NCBI RefSeq assembly: GCF_024029335.1
Contig: NZ_CP097116.1
Location: forward strand, 744,001 to 808,000
Length of the DNA: 64,000 nt
Source of the DNA: Fructilactobacillus myrtifloralis
GTDB taxonomy: Bacteria > Bacillota > Bacilli > Lactobacillales > Lactobacillaceae
Direction of reading: 5' to 3'
In this document: positions 24,931-33,780 of the stretch, piece by piece
Position numbering within the stretch: the first letter of the stretch is position 1
How the letters are laid out: each line of letters opens with the position of its first letter
Made by a program: the position numbers and the translations under genes
Notes under the pieces: generated by a model
Told to the model about the DNA's origin: nothing
Database searches by the model: none
Seen by the model: only the letters and a program-made list of their open reading frames with translations

Positions 24931-25254
24931 TTAAGCTTCGGTGTAAACTTTCTTCGCCAGTGTCATCGCTGTCCAGGCTTTGGGCCAACCGGCATAAAAA
25001 GCGAGTTGGGTAATGGCTTCCACCATCTCATCCTTAGTCACGCCGTTCTGTTTCGCCGTTTCTAAATGAAACTGCAACGGTCCAAAAATGCCTTGCGAAA
25101 TCAGGCTGGTACACGTGATTAGGCTTCGTTCCTTGGCAGGAAGTTGTTGTTCCCGCGACCAAATCTCTCCGAACAAAACGTCATCGTTCATTTCGGCAAA
25201 CTTCGGGGCAAAATCCCCAAAGTTATCGTGTCCTGCGGTTTGTTTTTGCGCCAT
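24931..25254 (-). CDS. Carboxymuconolactone decarboxylase family protein
   Basis: 107-residue CMD/AhpD-like alpha-helical protein. The family core is visible: KERSLITCTSLI, then QFHLETAKQNGVTKDEMVEAITQLAFYAGWPKAWTA. There is a single Cys in the position of the first motif and no CxxC pair, so peroxidase activity of the AhpD type is not supported. It lies two bases after the cupin gene stop, a pairing often seen for CMD and cupin proteins in Firmicutes. Part of a MerR-controlled redox operon by inference. Confidence 0.88.
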   Translation of the reverse strand: MAQKQTAGHDNFGDFAPKFAEMNDDVLFGEIWSREQQLPAKERSLITCTSLISQGIFGPLQFHLETAKQNGVTKDEMVEAITQLAFYAGWPKAWTAMTLAKKVYTEA

Positions 25255-25256
25255 CG

Positions 25257-25673
25257 TTATGCTCCTAACTGATCGTATTCGGCATCAGAAACTGGTTCTA
25301 AGAAGTCAGATTTTCCACTGGTAATCGCAATGTGGGAGAACCAACTATCCTGGGTCGCTCCATGCCAGTGTTTAATGTTCTTTTTGGTGACCACTACGTC
25401 CCCGGGAACGAGGTGGCGGGCTGGTTTGCCGGCTTCCTGGTACCAACCTTCGCCACCCGTTACGAGCAAAATCTGGTAACCATAGTGGACGTGCCAGTTG
25501 TTTCGCGTTCCCGGTTCGAAGGTCACGTTTCCCACTCCCGCATCGATGTCAGGATCGGCAACTAGGGTATCCAAAAAACTCTTCCCAGTAAAGAATTTAC
25601 CGTACGGGTTATCCTCACCGAGGGGGAAAATTACTCCCTGTTTGACGTTTTCATTTTTAACTTCGTTTGCCAT
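25257..25673 (-). CDS. Cupin domain protein
   Basis: 138-residue single-domain cupin. Motif 1 is TRNNWHVHYGYQ with the two metal-binding His, followed by the PGDVVVTKKNIKHWHGA motif 2 with the third His. The metal-binding set is therefore complete, which supports a metal-dependent enzyme rather than a storage protein. The ATG at 25673 has AGGAG seven bases upstream. Next to the CMD gene; these pairs are often linked with quinone or aldehyde detoxification, but no substrate is known. Confidence 0.88.
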   Translation of the reverse strand: MANEVKNENVKQGVIFPLGEDNPYGKFFTGKSFLDTLVADPDIDAGVGNVTFEPGTRNNWHVHYGYQILLVTGGEGWYQEAGKPARHLVPGDVVVTKKNIKHWHGATQDSWFSHIAITSGKSDFLEPVSDAEYDQLGA

Positions 25674-25714
25674 GTTCATACTCCTTTAATTAATCCGCTC
25701 AAATTTAATATCTA

Positions 25715-26362
25715 TTAAACAAACTGTGGGGTTTCCCCATCTGTTCCTGGTTTTGAAATTCCTAAACTTTCATTTTGATATTTTTTTGGATCCACAATAA
25801 TTTTAACAATTAAATCAGCAATACTTTTCCTTGAAATTGTCGTTCCTTGAAACGGCTCACCTTTTTTCGTTAATTCATAGTCCACTTCGGGTTGATTAGA
25901 CATATAAGCAGCACGAATGATTGTATAAATAATTTCATGATTACTCTCAATTTCAGCAGCAGCCGTTCTCGTGTCTTCCATAACATTATGTCCCACCGAT
26001 TCTTCAACCCATGATCCAAATGGATCTGGAACTTCATGATAGAGTCCTAGTCCGGTTACATAGATTAATCGTTTAACCTGATTTTGATTCATTGCTCTTA
26101 CAATATTTTTAACCATGGGGGCAAAAACTCCCCCTAAATTAACGTAAACTAGATTTGCTCCCTGGATGGCATCATTAACGGAACTAAAATCATTAGCATC
26201 TCCCTCAACCAACTCAACATTCCTAGCAGTAGCAATTTCTGTGGGAATTCGGCTACTATTTCTGGCAAATAATTTCATTTCTAAGTCATGATCATTAAGT
26301 AATTTTCGTTCCACTAATTTAGCAATTTGACCATTGGCACCAATAATCGTAATTTTTTGCAA
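25715..26362 (-). CDS. NAD(P)H-binding NmrA-like oxidoreductase
   Basis: 215-residue atypical short-chain reductase with an N-terminal Rossmann loop IIGANGQIAK and a LFARNSSR segment that would contact NADP. The usual Tyr-x-x-x-Lys catalytic pair is not obvious, so it may sense or bind the cofactor, or reduce quinones like YtfG-type proteins. There is no suitable ATG: GGGAGG is nine bases before a TTG at 26362, which I take as the start. First gene of the operon driven by the MerR-type promoter at 26411-26441. Confidence 0.82.
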   Translation of the reverse strand: MQKITIIGANGQIAKLVERKLLNDHDLEMKLFARNSSRIPTEIATARNVELVEGDANDFSSVNDAIQGANLVYVNLGGVFAPMVKNIVRAMNQNQVKRLIYVTGLGLYHEVPDPFGSWVEESVGHNVMEDTRTAAAEIESNHEIIYTIIRAAYMSNQPEVDYELTKKGEPFQGTTISRKSIADLIVKIIVDPKKYQNESLGISKPGTDGETPQFV

Positions 26363-26410
26363 TTCTATCAACCTCCCATCAATAATTTCTTAATCTCTGC
26401 TTCAGTTATT

Positions 26411-26441
26411 AAGATACAACTTATAGTGAACTATAAGTCAA
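26411..26441 (-). promoter_or_regulatory. MerR-type promoter (19-bp spacer) of the NmrA-cupin-CMD operon
   Basis: Minus strand TTGACT (26436-26441) and TATCTT (26411-26416) with a 19-base spacer that contains a perfect dyad ACTTATAGT-TC-ACTATAAGT overlapping the -35 box. Strongest operator of the four in this region. Confidence 0.75.
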
Positions 26442-26443
26442 AC

Positions 26444-26467
26444 AAAAAAAGCACTAAAAGTGCTTTT
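26444..26467 (-). terminator. Terminator after the aldo/keto reductase gene
   Basis: On the minus strand AAAAAAGCACT pairs with AGTGCTTTTTT around TTT. It sits directly upstream of the next promoter. Confidence 0.8.
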
Positions 26468-26474
26468 TTATTAA

Positions 26475-27329
26475 CTAATGATTAACGTGCCAATTAATTA
26501 AATTTTTAGTTCTAGCAACATCAGGACGATCAGCTTGATTAAACATGCTAACGTCGGTGTTTAAAGAACTAATCATTTCCATTTCCGTAGGACTTAACTC
26601 AAAATCAAAAATTGCAAAATTGGATTCAATTCGATTTTGATGAATAGACTTGGGAATTGTAACAATGTTGCGCTGATTTAACCAACGCAGAATCACATTT
26701 CCTACTTTTGTCTGATGTACATTTGCAATTTCTTGTAACTGAGGGTTATGAAAAATACCATTTTTTCCTTCTGCAAACGGAGCCCACGCTTCTGCTACTA
26801 CATCGTTACTTTGTAAATAAGAAACGTTTTTGGTCTGCTGATAAAACGGGTTAATTTCAATTTGATTAACCATTGGCTTAATTTCGTTAATCTGCAAGAA
26901 TTGTTCCACTAACTCCGGGGGAAAATTAGAAACTCCAATTGCCCGTACAGTACCATCCCGATATAAGTCTTCTAATGCTCGCCAGGCTCCCCAAACATCC
27001 CCGATTGGTTGATGTAATAAGACTAAATCTAAATAATCAGTTTTTAATAGTTCCAACGAACGAAACACAGACTGCTGGGTTTGCTGATATCCATAATCTT
27101 GGAGCCAAACTTTAGTGGTTACAAATAATTGATCTCTTGAGACGTTACTATTTTTAATTGCATTTCCTACCGCTGCTTCATTCTGATAGGCAACCGCTGT
27201 ATCAATTAGTCGATAGCCAGTTGCTAATGCCATCCCCACCGCTTTTTCCGTTTCACTTGGACTAGCTTGAAAAACACCGAATCCCAACATAGGCATTTTT
27301 ACATTATTGCTTAAAGTTTGATAATTCAT
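26475..27329 (-). CDS. Aldo/keto reductase
   Basis: 284-residue NADPH-dependent reductase of the AKR5-like group. The catalytic tetrad is visible: Asp in LIDTAVAYQNE (near 43), Tyr in the same motif (near 48), Lys in FVTTKVW (near 72) and His in VLLHQP (near 105). GVSNFPPEL and the C-terminal IPKSIHQNRI motif bind the cofactor. Reduces aldehydes and ketones, including methylglyoxal in some relatives. Its start codon overlaps the end of the MFS gene by four bases, so translation is coupled to it. Confidence 0.9.
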   Translation of the reverse strand: MNYQTLSNNVKMPMLGFGVFQASPSETEKAVGMALATGYRLIDTAVAYQNEAAVGNAIKNSNVSRDQLFVTTKVWLQDYGYQQTQQSVFRSLELLKTDYLDLVLLHQPIGDVWGAWRALEDLYRDGTVRAIGVSNFPPELVEQFLQINEIKPMVNQIEINPFYQQTKNVSYLQSNDVVAEAWAPFAEGKNGIFHNPQLQEIANVHQTKVGNVILRWLNQRNIVTIPKSIHQNRIESNFAIFDFELSPTEMEMISSLNTDVSMFNQADRPDVARTKNLINWHVNH

Positions 27330-28775
27330 TTTATTTCCTTCTTCCAGACAAATTGATTAATAAATAAGGCTAGCAGGCATCCAATTGTGGCTACCATAAA
27401 AATATGTTGAATCCCGCCAAACGCAATTACACGCATTTGGTGTAATAATGACTGTGGTACCTCCTTTACCGCTGGTGTTCCTAATTGATTAATTAAATTC
27501 ATACTAATTTTAGGATTGTGTTTAATTCCACTTCTAATTTGTTGTACATACATCGTCCCAAAAATAGAAACAAAGAGGGTTTGTCCCAAGGTCCGTGCCA
27601 GCAAACTAAAAGTCGTGGCAATGTTAATTTGCTTTTTATCAACGTCATTTTGGACCGCCACCTGGAGTGGTGACATTCCTAGTCCTTGCCCAATTCCAAT
27701 AAAAATCCCGCCTACAATAATCAATCCCAGCTGAACGTTCATTGGCAATAACGACAATAAGATTCCCGCTAGCAAAAAATTAACTGCTGCTAAAGCAGTA
27801 ATTCTTTGAAAGGTAATGAACTTCATTAAGCGAGATACTACCTGCGTTGCTATAATTAGTGCTACAGAACATAACATCATCGTGGAACCACCTATCGTAG
27901 CGCTTTTCCCCAAGATTGATTGGGCCCACATGGGAGCATAAACACTATAGGCCGTAAACAATCCATAAAATAGAATCATAATGAGATTTTTACCCATGTA
28001 AAATTTATTTTCCAAAATGACATGCGGAATAATGGGATTATCACTTCTTCCTTCGATCCACCAAAAAAGAAAACCTAATCCCAAGATCACAAGTAAGCAA
28101 GCCAATAATGACCAAATTGACAAAGTTGTTTGGGTAACAAATAAAATCATTGCCAACCAAATGACTAAGGTTGAGATTCCATATCCATCAATTGGCTGTT
28201 TTTGCTTTTTAGGCGTTTGCTCAAGATAAAAATGCTGCAATAACATGATGGCCAAGAGACCAATGGGAACGTTAATTCCAAACGTCCAACGCCATCCGAA
28301 TGAATCTACAATTATTCCGCCGATAACTGGTCCTAAAATAACAGATAATCCATATGAAGCTGTAACCCACGTCAGTGCTTTGGCTCTTTCAACTGGATTA
28401 GGATATAAATCAGCATAAATAATAAATGGAATAGCAACCATCCCACCAGTCCCAATTCCCATCAGCGCCCGAGCAATAATTAAAAGATAAATATTGGGAG
28501 CTAGTGCCCCTAGCAATGAAGCAATTACGAAAACAATTGCTGACAATTGAAACGCTAGCTTATTCCCAATTCTTTCTCCCACATCACCCCAAATAATTGT
28601 GGAGACTGCAACAAAAAATAAAAAAAATAGAGGTTAATAAAGCTAATTGGTTGGTACCATGCAAATCACTCAAGATAGACGGCAACGCCGTATTAATTAC
28701 CGTCGAATCTAAACCACCCATAAAATTAGCCAATAACAACGCAAACGTAGAAATTCTAACTGCTGTTTTATTCAT
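27326..28775 (-). pseudogene. DHA2-type MFS drug efflux transporter, frameshifted
   Basis: Two reading frames form one protein of the 14-helix EmrB/QacA group. The first frame starts at the ATG 28775 (GGGAGG upstream) and encodes the first helix with GGLDSTVINTALP, then hits a stop at 28584. The second frame carries the rest from VAVSTIIWGDVGERIG onward, with motif GPVIGGIIVDSFGWRW in helix 5. The shift lies in a run of six and eight A on the plus strand (28613-28627). A one-base change there restores a full protein. It may be a true null, a phase-variable tract or a sequencing error. Located under a MerR-type promoter. Confidence 0.85.
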
Positions 28776-28807
28776 GTATTCCTCCCTCTTTCTATATTTC
28801 AGGAGTA

Positions 28808-28838
28808 ACATTACACCTTGGAGTTCACTCCAAAGCAA
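28808..28838 (-). promoter_or_regulatory. MerR-type promoter (19-bp spacer) of the MFS/AKR operon
   Basis: Minus strand TTGCTT (28833-28838) and TAATGT (28808-28813) with a 19-base spacer. The dyad TTGGAGT-GA-ACTCCAA is perfect. It lies about 33 bases before the MFS start codon. Confidence 0.75.
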
Positions 28839-28871
28839 TAAAAAAGGAGCAACAAATTTTGCTCCTGTTAC

Positions 28872-29267
28872 CTATTTAGTTAGCTTGTCCTCAGCTGCAC
28901 GCATGTGATCATCATAATGATCTAGTTTATATGTTAATAAAGCTAATGCTTGTTCAATTTCATGTTTTCGCTGAAGCATTAGGTTAACTTCAGACCTTAA
29001 AATCACTTTTTGCTCCACAGCATTATCATCATCGTCATCAACTAAATCAATGTATTTTTTCAGTGACTTCACTGACATTCCAGCTGCACGCATTTGTCTG
29101 GCAAATTTAATGCGCCGAATAATCCCTTCATCAATTTGTCGGTTCCCCACTTGATCTCGCTTGATGCGTGGAATCAATCCAATTTTTTCGTAATAACGAA
29201 TTGTATCAGATGATGTTCCGGTAGCCTCGCTGGCTTGTTTAACATTCATAATTTTGGTATTTTTCAA
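28872..29267 (-). CDS. MerR family transcriptional regulator
   Basis: 131-residue MerR-type activator. Helix-turn-helix and wing ATGTSSDTIRYYEKIGLIPRIKRDQVGNRQ at the N-terminus, then a dimerisation coiled coil (about residues 85-125). It has no metal-binding cysteines, so it is not a metal sensor of the classical type. The start is either TTG 29267 or ATG 29249; neither has a strong ribosome binding site, which suggests coupling to the upstream merR gene 21 bases away. Likely regulates one or more of the four 19-bp-spacer promoters nearby. Confidence 0.85.
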   Translation of the reverse strand: MKNTKIMNVKQASEATGTSSDTIRYYEKIGLIPRIKRDQVGNRQIDEGIIRRIKFARQMRAAGMSVKSLKKYIDLVDDDDDNAVEQKVILRSEVNLMLQRKHEIEQALALLTYKLDHYDDHMRAAEDKLTK

Positions 29268-29288
29268 CGATTATTTCATCTCACTAGC

Positions 29289-29720
29289 TTAATTTTCTGT
29301 CTTAAACTGTTGCAAATACTCCGCAAACGTTTCGGAATCCTGAATTGAATGGTCCAACTTACCTTCGTACCAATCGATTTTGTGCGTCAGGACCTCTAAG
29401 TGGTGCTGCGTTTCCCGAATCTGAGCCAAGCTCCGTTCCCGAACGTTTTGTAACAGCTCCTTTCGTTGTTCAATCGTAGCATCCCCCTGGGCCCGCCAGG
29501 TGATGTAGCGTTGCATCTCATTCATCGACATTCCGGTGCCCTTCAGGTGCATAAGAAAATGCACCCAGCCAACGTCCTGCTCCGTATAGAAGCGGCGCTG
29601 GTGTTGATCACGCTGGGGAACAATCAAATTTTCCCGCTCATAATAGCGCAGGGTGTAAGTTGATAATCCCGTTTTTTTCGCAAAGGCTCCAATCGAATAG
29701 TGTTCACTCGTAAGCGTCAT
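29289..29720 (-). CDS. MerR family transcriptional regulator
   Basis: 143-residue MerR-type regulator: HTH YSIGAFAKKTGLSTYTLRYYERENLIVP, hinge MHLKGTGMSMNEMQRYI and a C-terminal coiled coil with a short effector-free tail. This is close to the subgroup that controls aldo/keto reductases and dehydrogenases under carbonyl or electrophile stress (AdhR-like). The start at 29720 has AGGAGG seven bases upstream. It is preceded by a 19-bp-spacer promoter with an operator, so it is probably autoregulated. First gene of a two-merR transcript. Confidence 0.87.
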   Translation of the reverse strand: MTLTSEHYSIGAFAKKTGLSTYTLRYYERENLIVPQRDQHQRRFYTEQDVGWVHFLMHLKGTGMSMNEMQRYITWRAQGDATIEQRKELLQNVRERSLAQIRETQHHLEVLTHKIDWYEGKLDHSIQDSETFAEYLQQFKTEN

Positions 29721-29742
29721 CTCCTTTCCTCCTGTTAGCATT

Positions 29743-29773
29743 ATGTTATTCCTTTGAGTCCACTCTAAGTCAA
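29743..29773 (-). promoter_or_regulatory. MerR-type promoter (19-bp spacer) of the merR pair
   Basis: Minus strand TTGACT (29768-29773) and TAACAT (29743-29748), 19 bases apart, with dyad ACTTAGAGTGGACTCAAAG in the spacer. Just upstream a second copy of the half-site in reverse (GACTCTAAGTC) faces it, making a composite operator up to about 29785. Confidence 0.7.
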
Positions 29774-29795
29774 CGACTTAGAGTCTGTTTTTGCA

Positions 29796-29822
29796 TAAAA
29801 AAACCAACTTTCCAGCTGGTTA
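29796..29822 (-). terminator. Terminator of the uvrA-like gene
   Basis: Minus strand AACCAGCT pairs with AGTTGGTT around GGAA and is followed by seven T. Confidence 0.8.
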
Positions 29823-29831
29823 ACGTTGTTT

Positions 29832-32372
29832 TTACTCATCTTTAAGGTCAAATTTGTGCCAGTACTGCGCTAAATACTGAGTCGTTAGGCTCGTTGGGTG
29901 CTGCACTAATTCGGCAGGCGTCCCAGCTGCCATCAGTTTTCCTCCGGCTGCCCCACCCTTGGGTCCAAGATCGATTAGATAATCGGCGTTCGCTATCAAC
30001 TCCAAATCATGCGTGATGATGATAATCGTTGCGCCCCGTTGTTTAAGGCGATTCATCACGCCGAGGAGCGTTTGCACGTCTAAGGGATGCAGACCAATCG
30101 AAGGTTCATCAAAGACAAAGAGCGTCCGCGCCTGCTTCTTACCAAGGTGGTTAATTAATTTAAGCCGTTGGGCCTCTCCACCCGACAAGCTCGGCGTACT
30201 CTCACCCAAGTGGAGGTACCCCAGTCCGACGTCAACTAACGTTTGTAACGTGCGGTAAATGGGAGCTTCATCCTGAAATACCGGTAATGCATCTCGAACA
30301 GACAGCTGCAGTAACTCCACGATTGATTTTCCGTGCCATTTAATGGTTTGAATCTCATCGTTATAGCGATTCCCGTGGCAGACGGGACAGGTCTGTTGAA
30401 TGTCTGGCAGATACTGAATATCTAACGAGATGACACCCAGGCCCCCACAGTGGGGACAAGCCCCCTTTTTGTTGTTATAGGAGAAAGCCGAAACGCCGTA
30501 GTGGTGCTGTTTGGCCTCCGGGAGCGCGGCAAATAGCTTGCGCAACTGGTCCATGATGTTGGTATAGGTCGCCAAACTCGACCGGGCGTTTTTGCCCACT
30601 GGCTTAGCATCCACACTGACAACGTGGTTCAGCTTGGTGTCCAGCAGTTGCACTTGTGGTGGCAATGCTTGCCCCCGGGCTTGCGCTTTGAGAGCGGGTA
30701 CGAGACTATCCACGATCAAACTAGTCTTTCCAGCTCCCGAAAAACCGGTCACCGTCGTGATTTGATTGCCAGGAATCGTCACCGTTAAATCGTGCAAATT
30801 AAAGTAATCTCCGATCTGCACCGTGGTCGCTAATTCCCCGGCCGTTTTCGCACTGGCCACCTTGGGGTGCATGACGGACGCCGTCCCAGCAATGAAGGGC
30901 CCGATTAGGGAACTCGGATTCTTCTGCAGTTGCCGTGGCGTTCCGGTTGCGATGACTTGCCCGCCTTGTGCACCGGATCCCGGTCCAATTTCAATGACCC
31001 AATCGGCCGCCGCAATAATGTCAACGTCATGATCAACCACCACGAGGGAATTCCCCTGGTTAATTAAGGCACGAAAGACGTGCAAGAGCCCCCGTACGTT
31101 ATCAGGATGAAGCCCAATCGACGGTTCGTCTAACACGTACAAAACCCCGGTCGTCTCCGTCCGCAGGGTTTTCGCTAGTTGAATCCGTTGCAATTCACCC
31201 GTCGACAACGTATTGCTACTCCGGGCTAAGGTTAGATAGTCGAGGCCCAGTTCTAACAACGGATGAAGGGTTTCTTGGAGATTTTGAAATAACACCGTTG
31301 CCATGTTCTGCATGTCAGCTGGGAGTTCATGTTTGGTATCTGCTTCCCAGTTCTCCAAGTCACCGAGCGCTAGATCAGCCACTTCCGCAATGTTTTTGTG
31401 TCCGACCAGTTGGGTCAATAGATCCGGATTCAGGCGGCTCCCGTGACACACGGGGCACACCGAAAAGTGGAAGAACTGGTTGATTTTTTGCAGGGACCGT
31501 TCGCTTTTCGCCGTTTTAAGCGAGTCATAGACGGCTGCATAGGCATTCTCATACAAAGTGTTATCCGTATGAAAGACCCGCCCCGTCGACGTCCGAAAGT
31601 CCACCGGATACTGCTTTTTGGCCCCGTGCAGGACAATCTCCTTTTCGTGCTTCGTCAGGTCGCGATACGGAACATCCGTCCGCACGCCTAACGTGGCGGC
31701 AACCGTCGGCATGAAATTCCGCCCCGGCAAGTGCCAGGAGGCGACGGCTCCCTCATCGAGGGTCAGATTTTCATCACCAATTAGCTTGCTCTCATCTAAC
31801 TCCCGAACCTTTCCCGTTCCGTTACACTTGGGGCACCGACCGGCCGCATTAAAGGAAAAATCCTCGGCCGATTTGGCCTGAAACTGCGCCCCACACACCG
31901 GACAGGTTAACTGGCCCATGGCGCTTGAATCAGCCGGTAAATCCATCGCTTGCGCAATTTTTAAACTAGGTGGTAACCGGTGCCCGTTGGGACACACCGG
32001 CGACCCTAAACGCGAAAATATCAAACGCACCACGTTGAAAATCTCGGTCATTGACCCCACCGTTGACCGTTCGGACGGGACATCTGGTCGTTGCCGGAGG
32101 GCAAGGGCCGAGGGAATGTGTTTCACCTCTTGGACCTGGGCTCCCTTACTCTGACTAATCCGCCGGCGGGTGTACGTCGACAGGGCCTCTAGATAGCGTC
32201 TTGAACCCTCTGCGTATAAAATTCCCATTGCCAACGAACTTTTTCCTGAGCCCGACCGGCCCGAGATGGCCACGAACTGGTTTAAGGGAATGTTGACGTT
32301 GATGTTTTTTAAGTTATGAACGTTGCCACCCCGAACTTCAATCTGGGTAACCTGGTTTTGCTTATCAACCAT
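29832..32372 (-). CDS. UvrA-like ABC ATPase (short UvrA paralogue)
   Basis: 846-residue tandem ABC ATPase of the UvrA superfamily, about 100 residues shorter than canonical UvrA (around 945). N-terminal Walker A GRSGSGKSS (near residue 40), signature STGELQRIQLAK and Walker B VLDEPSIGLHP in the first half; Walker A GFSGAGKTS, signature LSGGEAQRLKL and VFDEPSIGLHP in the second. Two zinc modules remain: CPVC/CPKC in the first half and CPHC/CPVC in the second. The size fits paralogues without the full UvrB-binding part. Such proteins have been linked to resistance to DNA-binding compounds. It lies between the MerR pair and rarA. Confidence 0.88.
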   Translation of the reverse strand: MVDKQNQVTQIEVRGGNVHNLKNINVNIPLNQFVAISGRSGSGKSSLAMGILYAEGSRRYLEALSTYTRRRISQSKGAQVQEVKHIPSALALRQRPDVPSERSTVGSMTEIFNVVRLIFSRLGSPVCPNGHRLPPSLKIAQAMDLPADSSAMGQLTCPVCGAQFQAKSAEDFSFNAAGRCPKCNGTGKVRELDESKLIGDENLTLDEGAVASWHLPGRNFMPTVAATLGVRTDVPYRDLTKHEKEIVLHGAKKQYPVDFRTSTGRVFHTDNTLYENAYAAVYDSLKTAKSERSLQKINQFFHFSVCPVCHGSRLNPDLLTQLVGHKNIAEVADLALGDLENWEADTKHELPADMQNMATVLFQNLQETLHPLLELGLDYLTLARSSNTLSTGELQRIQLAKTLRTETTGVLYVLDEPSIGLHPDNVRGLLHVFRALINQGNSLVVVDHDVDIIAAADWVIEIGPGSGAQGGQVIATGTPRQLQKNPSSLIGPFIAGTASVMHPKVASAKTAGELATTVQIGDYFNLHDLTVTIPGNQITTVTGFSGAGKTSLIVDSLVPALKAQARGQALPPQVQLLDTKLNHVVSVDAKPVGKNARSSLATYTNIMDQLRKLFAALPEAKQHHYGVSAFSYNNKKGACPHCGGLGVISLDIQYLPDIQQTCPVCHGNRYNDEIQTIKWHGKSIVELLQLSVRDALPVFQDEAPIYRTLQTLVDVGLGYLHLGESTPSLSGGEAQRLKLINHLGKKQARTLFVFDEPSIGLHPLDVQTLLGVMNRLKQRGATIIIITHDLELIANADYLIDLGPKGGAAGGKLMAAGTPAELVQHPTSLTTQYLAQYWHKFDLKDE

Positions 32373-32412
32373 TATTTTATCTCCATTAACTACTTTGCTT
32401 CATTATCCAAAA

Positions 32413-33753
32413 TCATTCCGGTTCATCATGTTGCTGATGCCAGGCTTTGATTTGTGCCAAGCGCGCCTTAAACCGGGCTTCGTTGCCAGAGTCGGTGGGA
32501 AGATAGTATTCCCGACCGGCAAGGTCTGGTGGCATCGTCTTCATCGTCGTCAGTTTATCCGGATGCGCGTGTGCTAGTTGGTAATCCTTGCCGTAACCCA
32601 ACTCTTTCATTAATTTAGTCGGAGCGTTGCGAAGCTGCAACGGAACTGGATCATTAATGGTCTGCTTCACGTCCTTTTTCGCGGCCAAGCGCGCCTTGTA
32701 AATCGCATTCGACTTCGGCGCGAGGGCTAAATACGTCACCGCTTCTACGAGATGAACGTCACATTCTGGCATCCCAATCAACTGACAGGCTTGAAACACG
32801 TTAATCGCCACGTTTAAAGCATTGGTATCAGCAAGACCCACGTCTTCACTGGCAAACCGGACCAGTCGTCTCGCGATGTACAAAGGATCTTCGCCCCCTG
32901 CAAGCATCCGTGAAAGCCAGTAAATGGCGGCATCTACATCACTATTGCGCATTGACTTATGCAGGGCGGAAATTAGGTTATAATGTTCCTCGCCATTTTT
33001 ATCATAGAGCACGAATTTTTGGCTAATCAACTGACTTAAATCAGCAGCGGTAATCGTGACCACATTCTGGGCGCGGTGCCCGTTTAAAACTGCCATTTCG
33101 AGCGTGTTCAGTGCAATCCTGGCATCCCCGTTTGCAAAGGTCGCAATCGCCTGAAGCTCAGCGGAACTAATTTTAATCGTTTGCTTAGGAAATCCGGCAG
33201 GATGATTGAGCGCATGCTGCAGTAACTCCACAATGTCTGCCACTTGGAGGGGTTTTAACACAAACACCTTACACCGTGACAATAAGGCCGAGTTAATTTC
33301 AAACGAAGGATTTTCCGTCGTTGCCCCGATTAGGGTGATGCTGCCCTGTTCCACATACGGTAAAAACGCATCCTGTTGGGCCTTATTGAACCTATGAATT
33401 TCATCGACAAAAACCATCGTCTTTTGGCCGACTTCCCGCTCGACTTCGGCCTGTTGCATAATTTTTTTGATCTTACTGATGCTACTATCAACCGCACTGA
33501 AGCTAATGAAATGCGCCTGGGTTTGCCGGGCAATGATTTCAGCTAACGTAGTTTTGCCAGTTCCCGGTGGTCCCCAAAATATCATCGAGGACACCTGATC
33601 ATTCTCAATAATTTCGCGTAAAATTTTACCTGGACCCAAAAGTTGTTGCTGACCGACAAACTCTGCTAGAGTGCGGGGCCGCACCCGGCTAGCGAGGGGG
33701 GCATTGGCTTCCTCATTTGCAAAAAGTGATTCCTGTCGCAAGTTACTTACCAC
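32413..33753 (-). CDS. rarA: Replication-associated recombination protein A (RarA/MgsA)
   Basis: 446-residue AAA+ ATPase of the clamp-loader group that acts at stalled replication forks. Walker A WGPPGTGKTTLA (about residues 60-71), Walker B VFVDEIHRFNKAQQDAFLP and sensor GATTENPSFE are intact, and the C-terminal tetramerisation region (VGLADTNALNVA ... YLPTDSG) is complete. The start is GTG 33753, preceded closely by AAGGGAAGG; a TTG at 33741 is an alternative. Divergent from the MerR gene at 33844. Confidence 0.92.
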   Translation of the reverse strand: MVSNLRQESLFANEEANAPLASRVRPRTLAEFVGQQQLLGPGKILREIIENDQVSSMIFWGPPGTGKTTLAEIIARQTQAHFISFSAVDSSISKIKKIMQQAEVEREVGQKTMVFVDEIHRFNKAQQDAFLPYVEQGSITLIGATTENPSFEINSALLSRCKVFVLKPLQVADIVELLQHALNHPAGFPKQTIKISSAELQAIATFANGDARIALNTLEMAVLNGHRAQNVVTITAADLSQLISQKFVLYDKNGEEHYNLISALHKSMRNSDVDAAIYWLSRMLAGGEDPLYIARRLVRFASEDVGLADTNALNVAINVFQACQLIGMPECDVHLVEAVTYLALAPKSNAIYKARLAAKKDVKQTINDPVPLQLRNAPTKLMKELGYGKDYQLAHAHPDKLTTMKTMPPDLAGREYYLPTDSGNEARFKARLAQIKAWHQQHDEPE

Positions 33754-33780
33754 CTTCCCTTGATAAACATGGGTTAAAAC

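Noticed and set aside
29832-32372. Canonical excinuclease subunit UvrA
   Set aside because: About 100 residues shorter than UvrA and not next to uvrB; treated as a UvrA-like paralogue.
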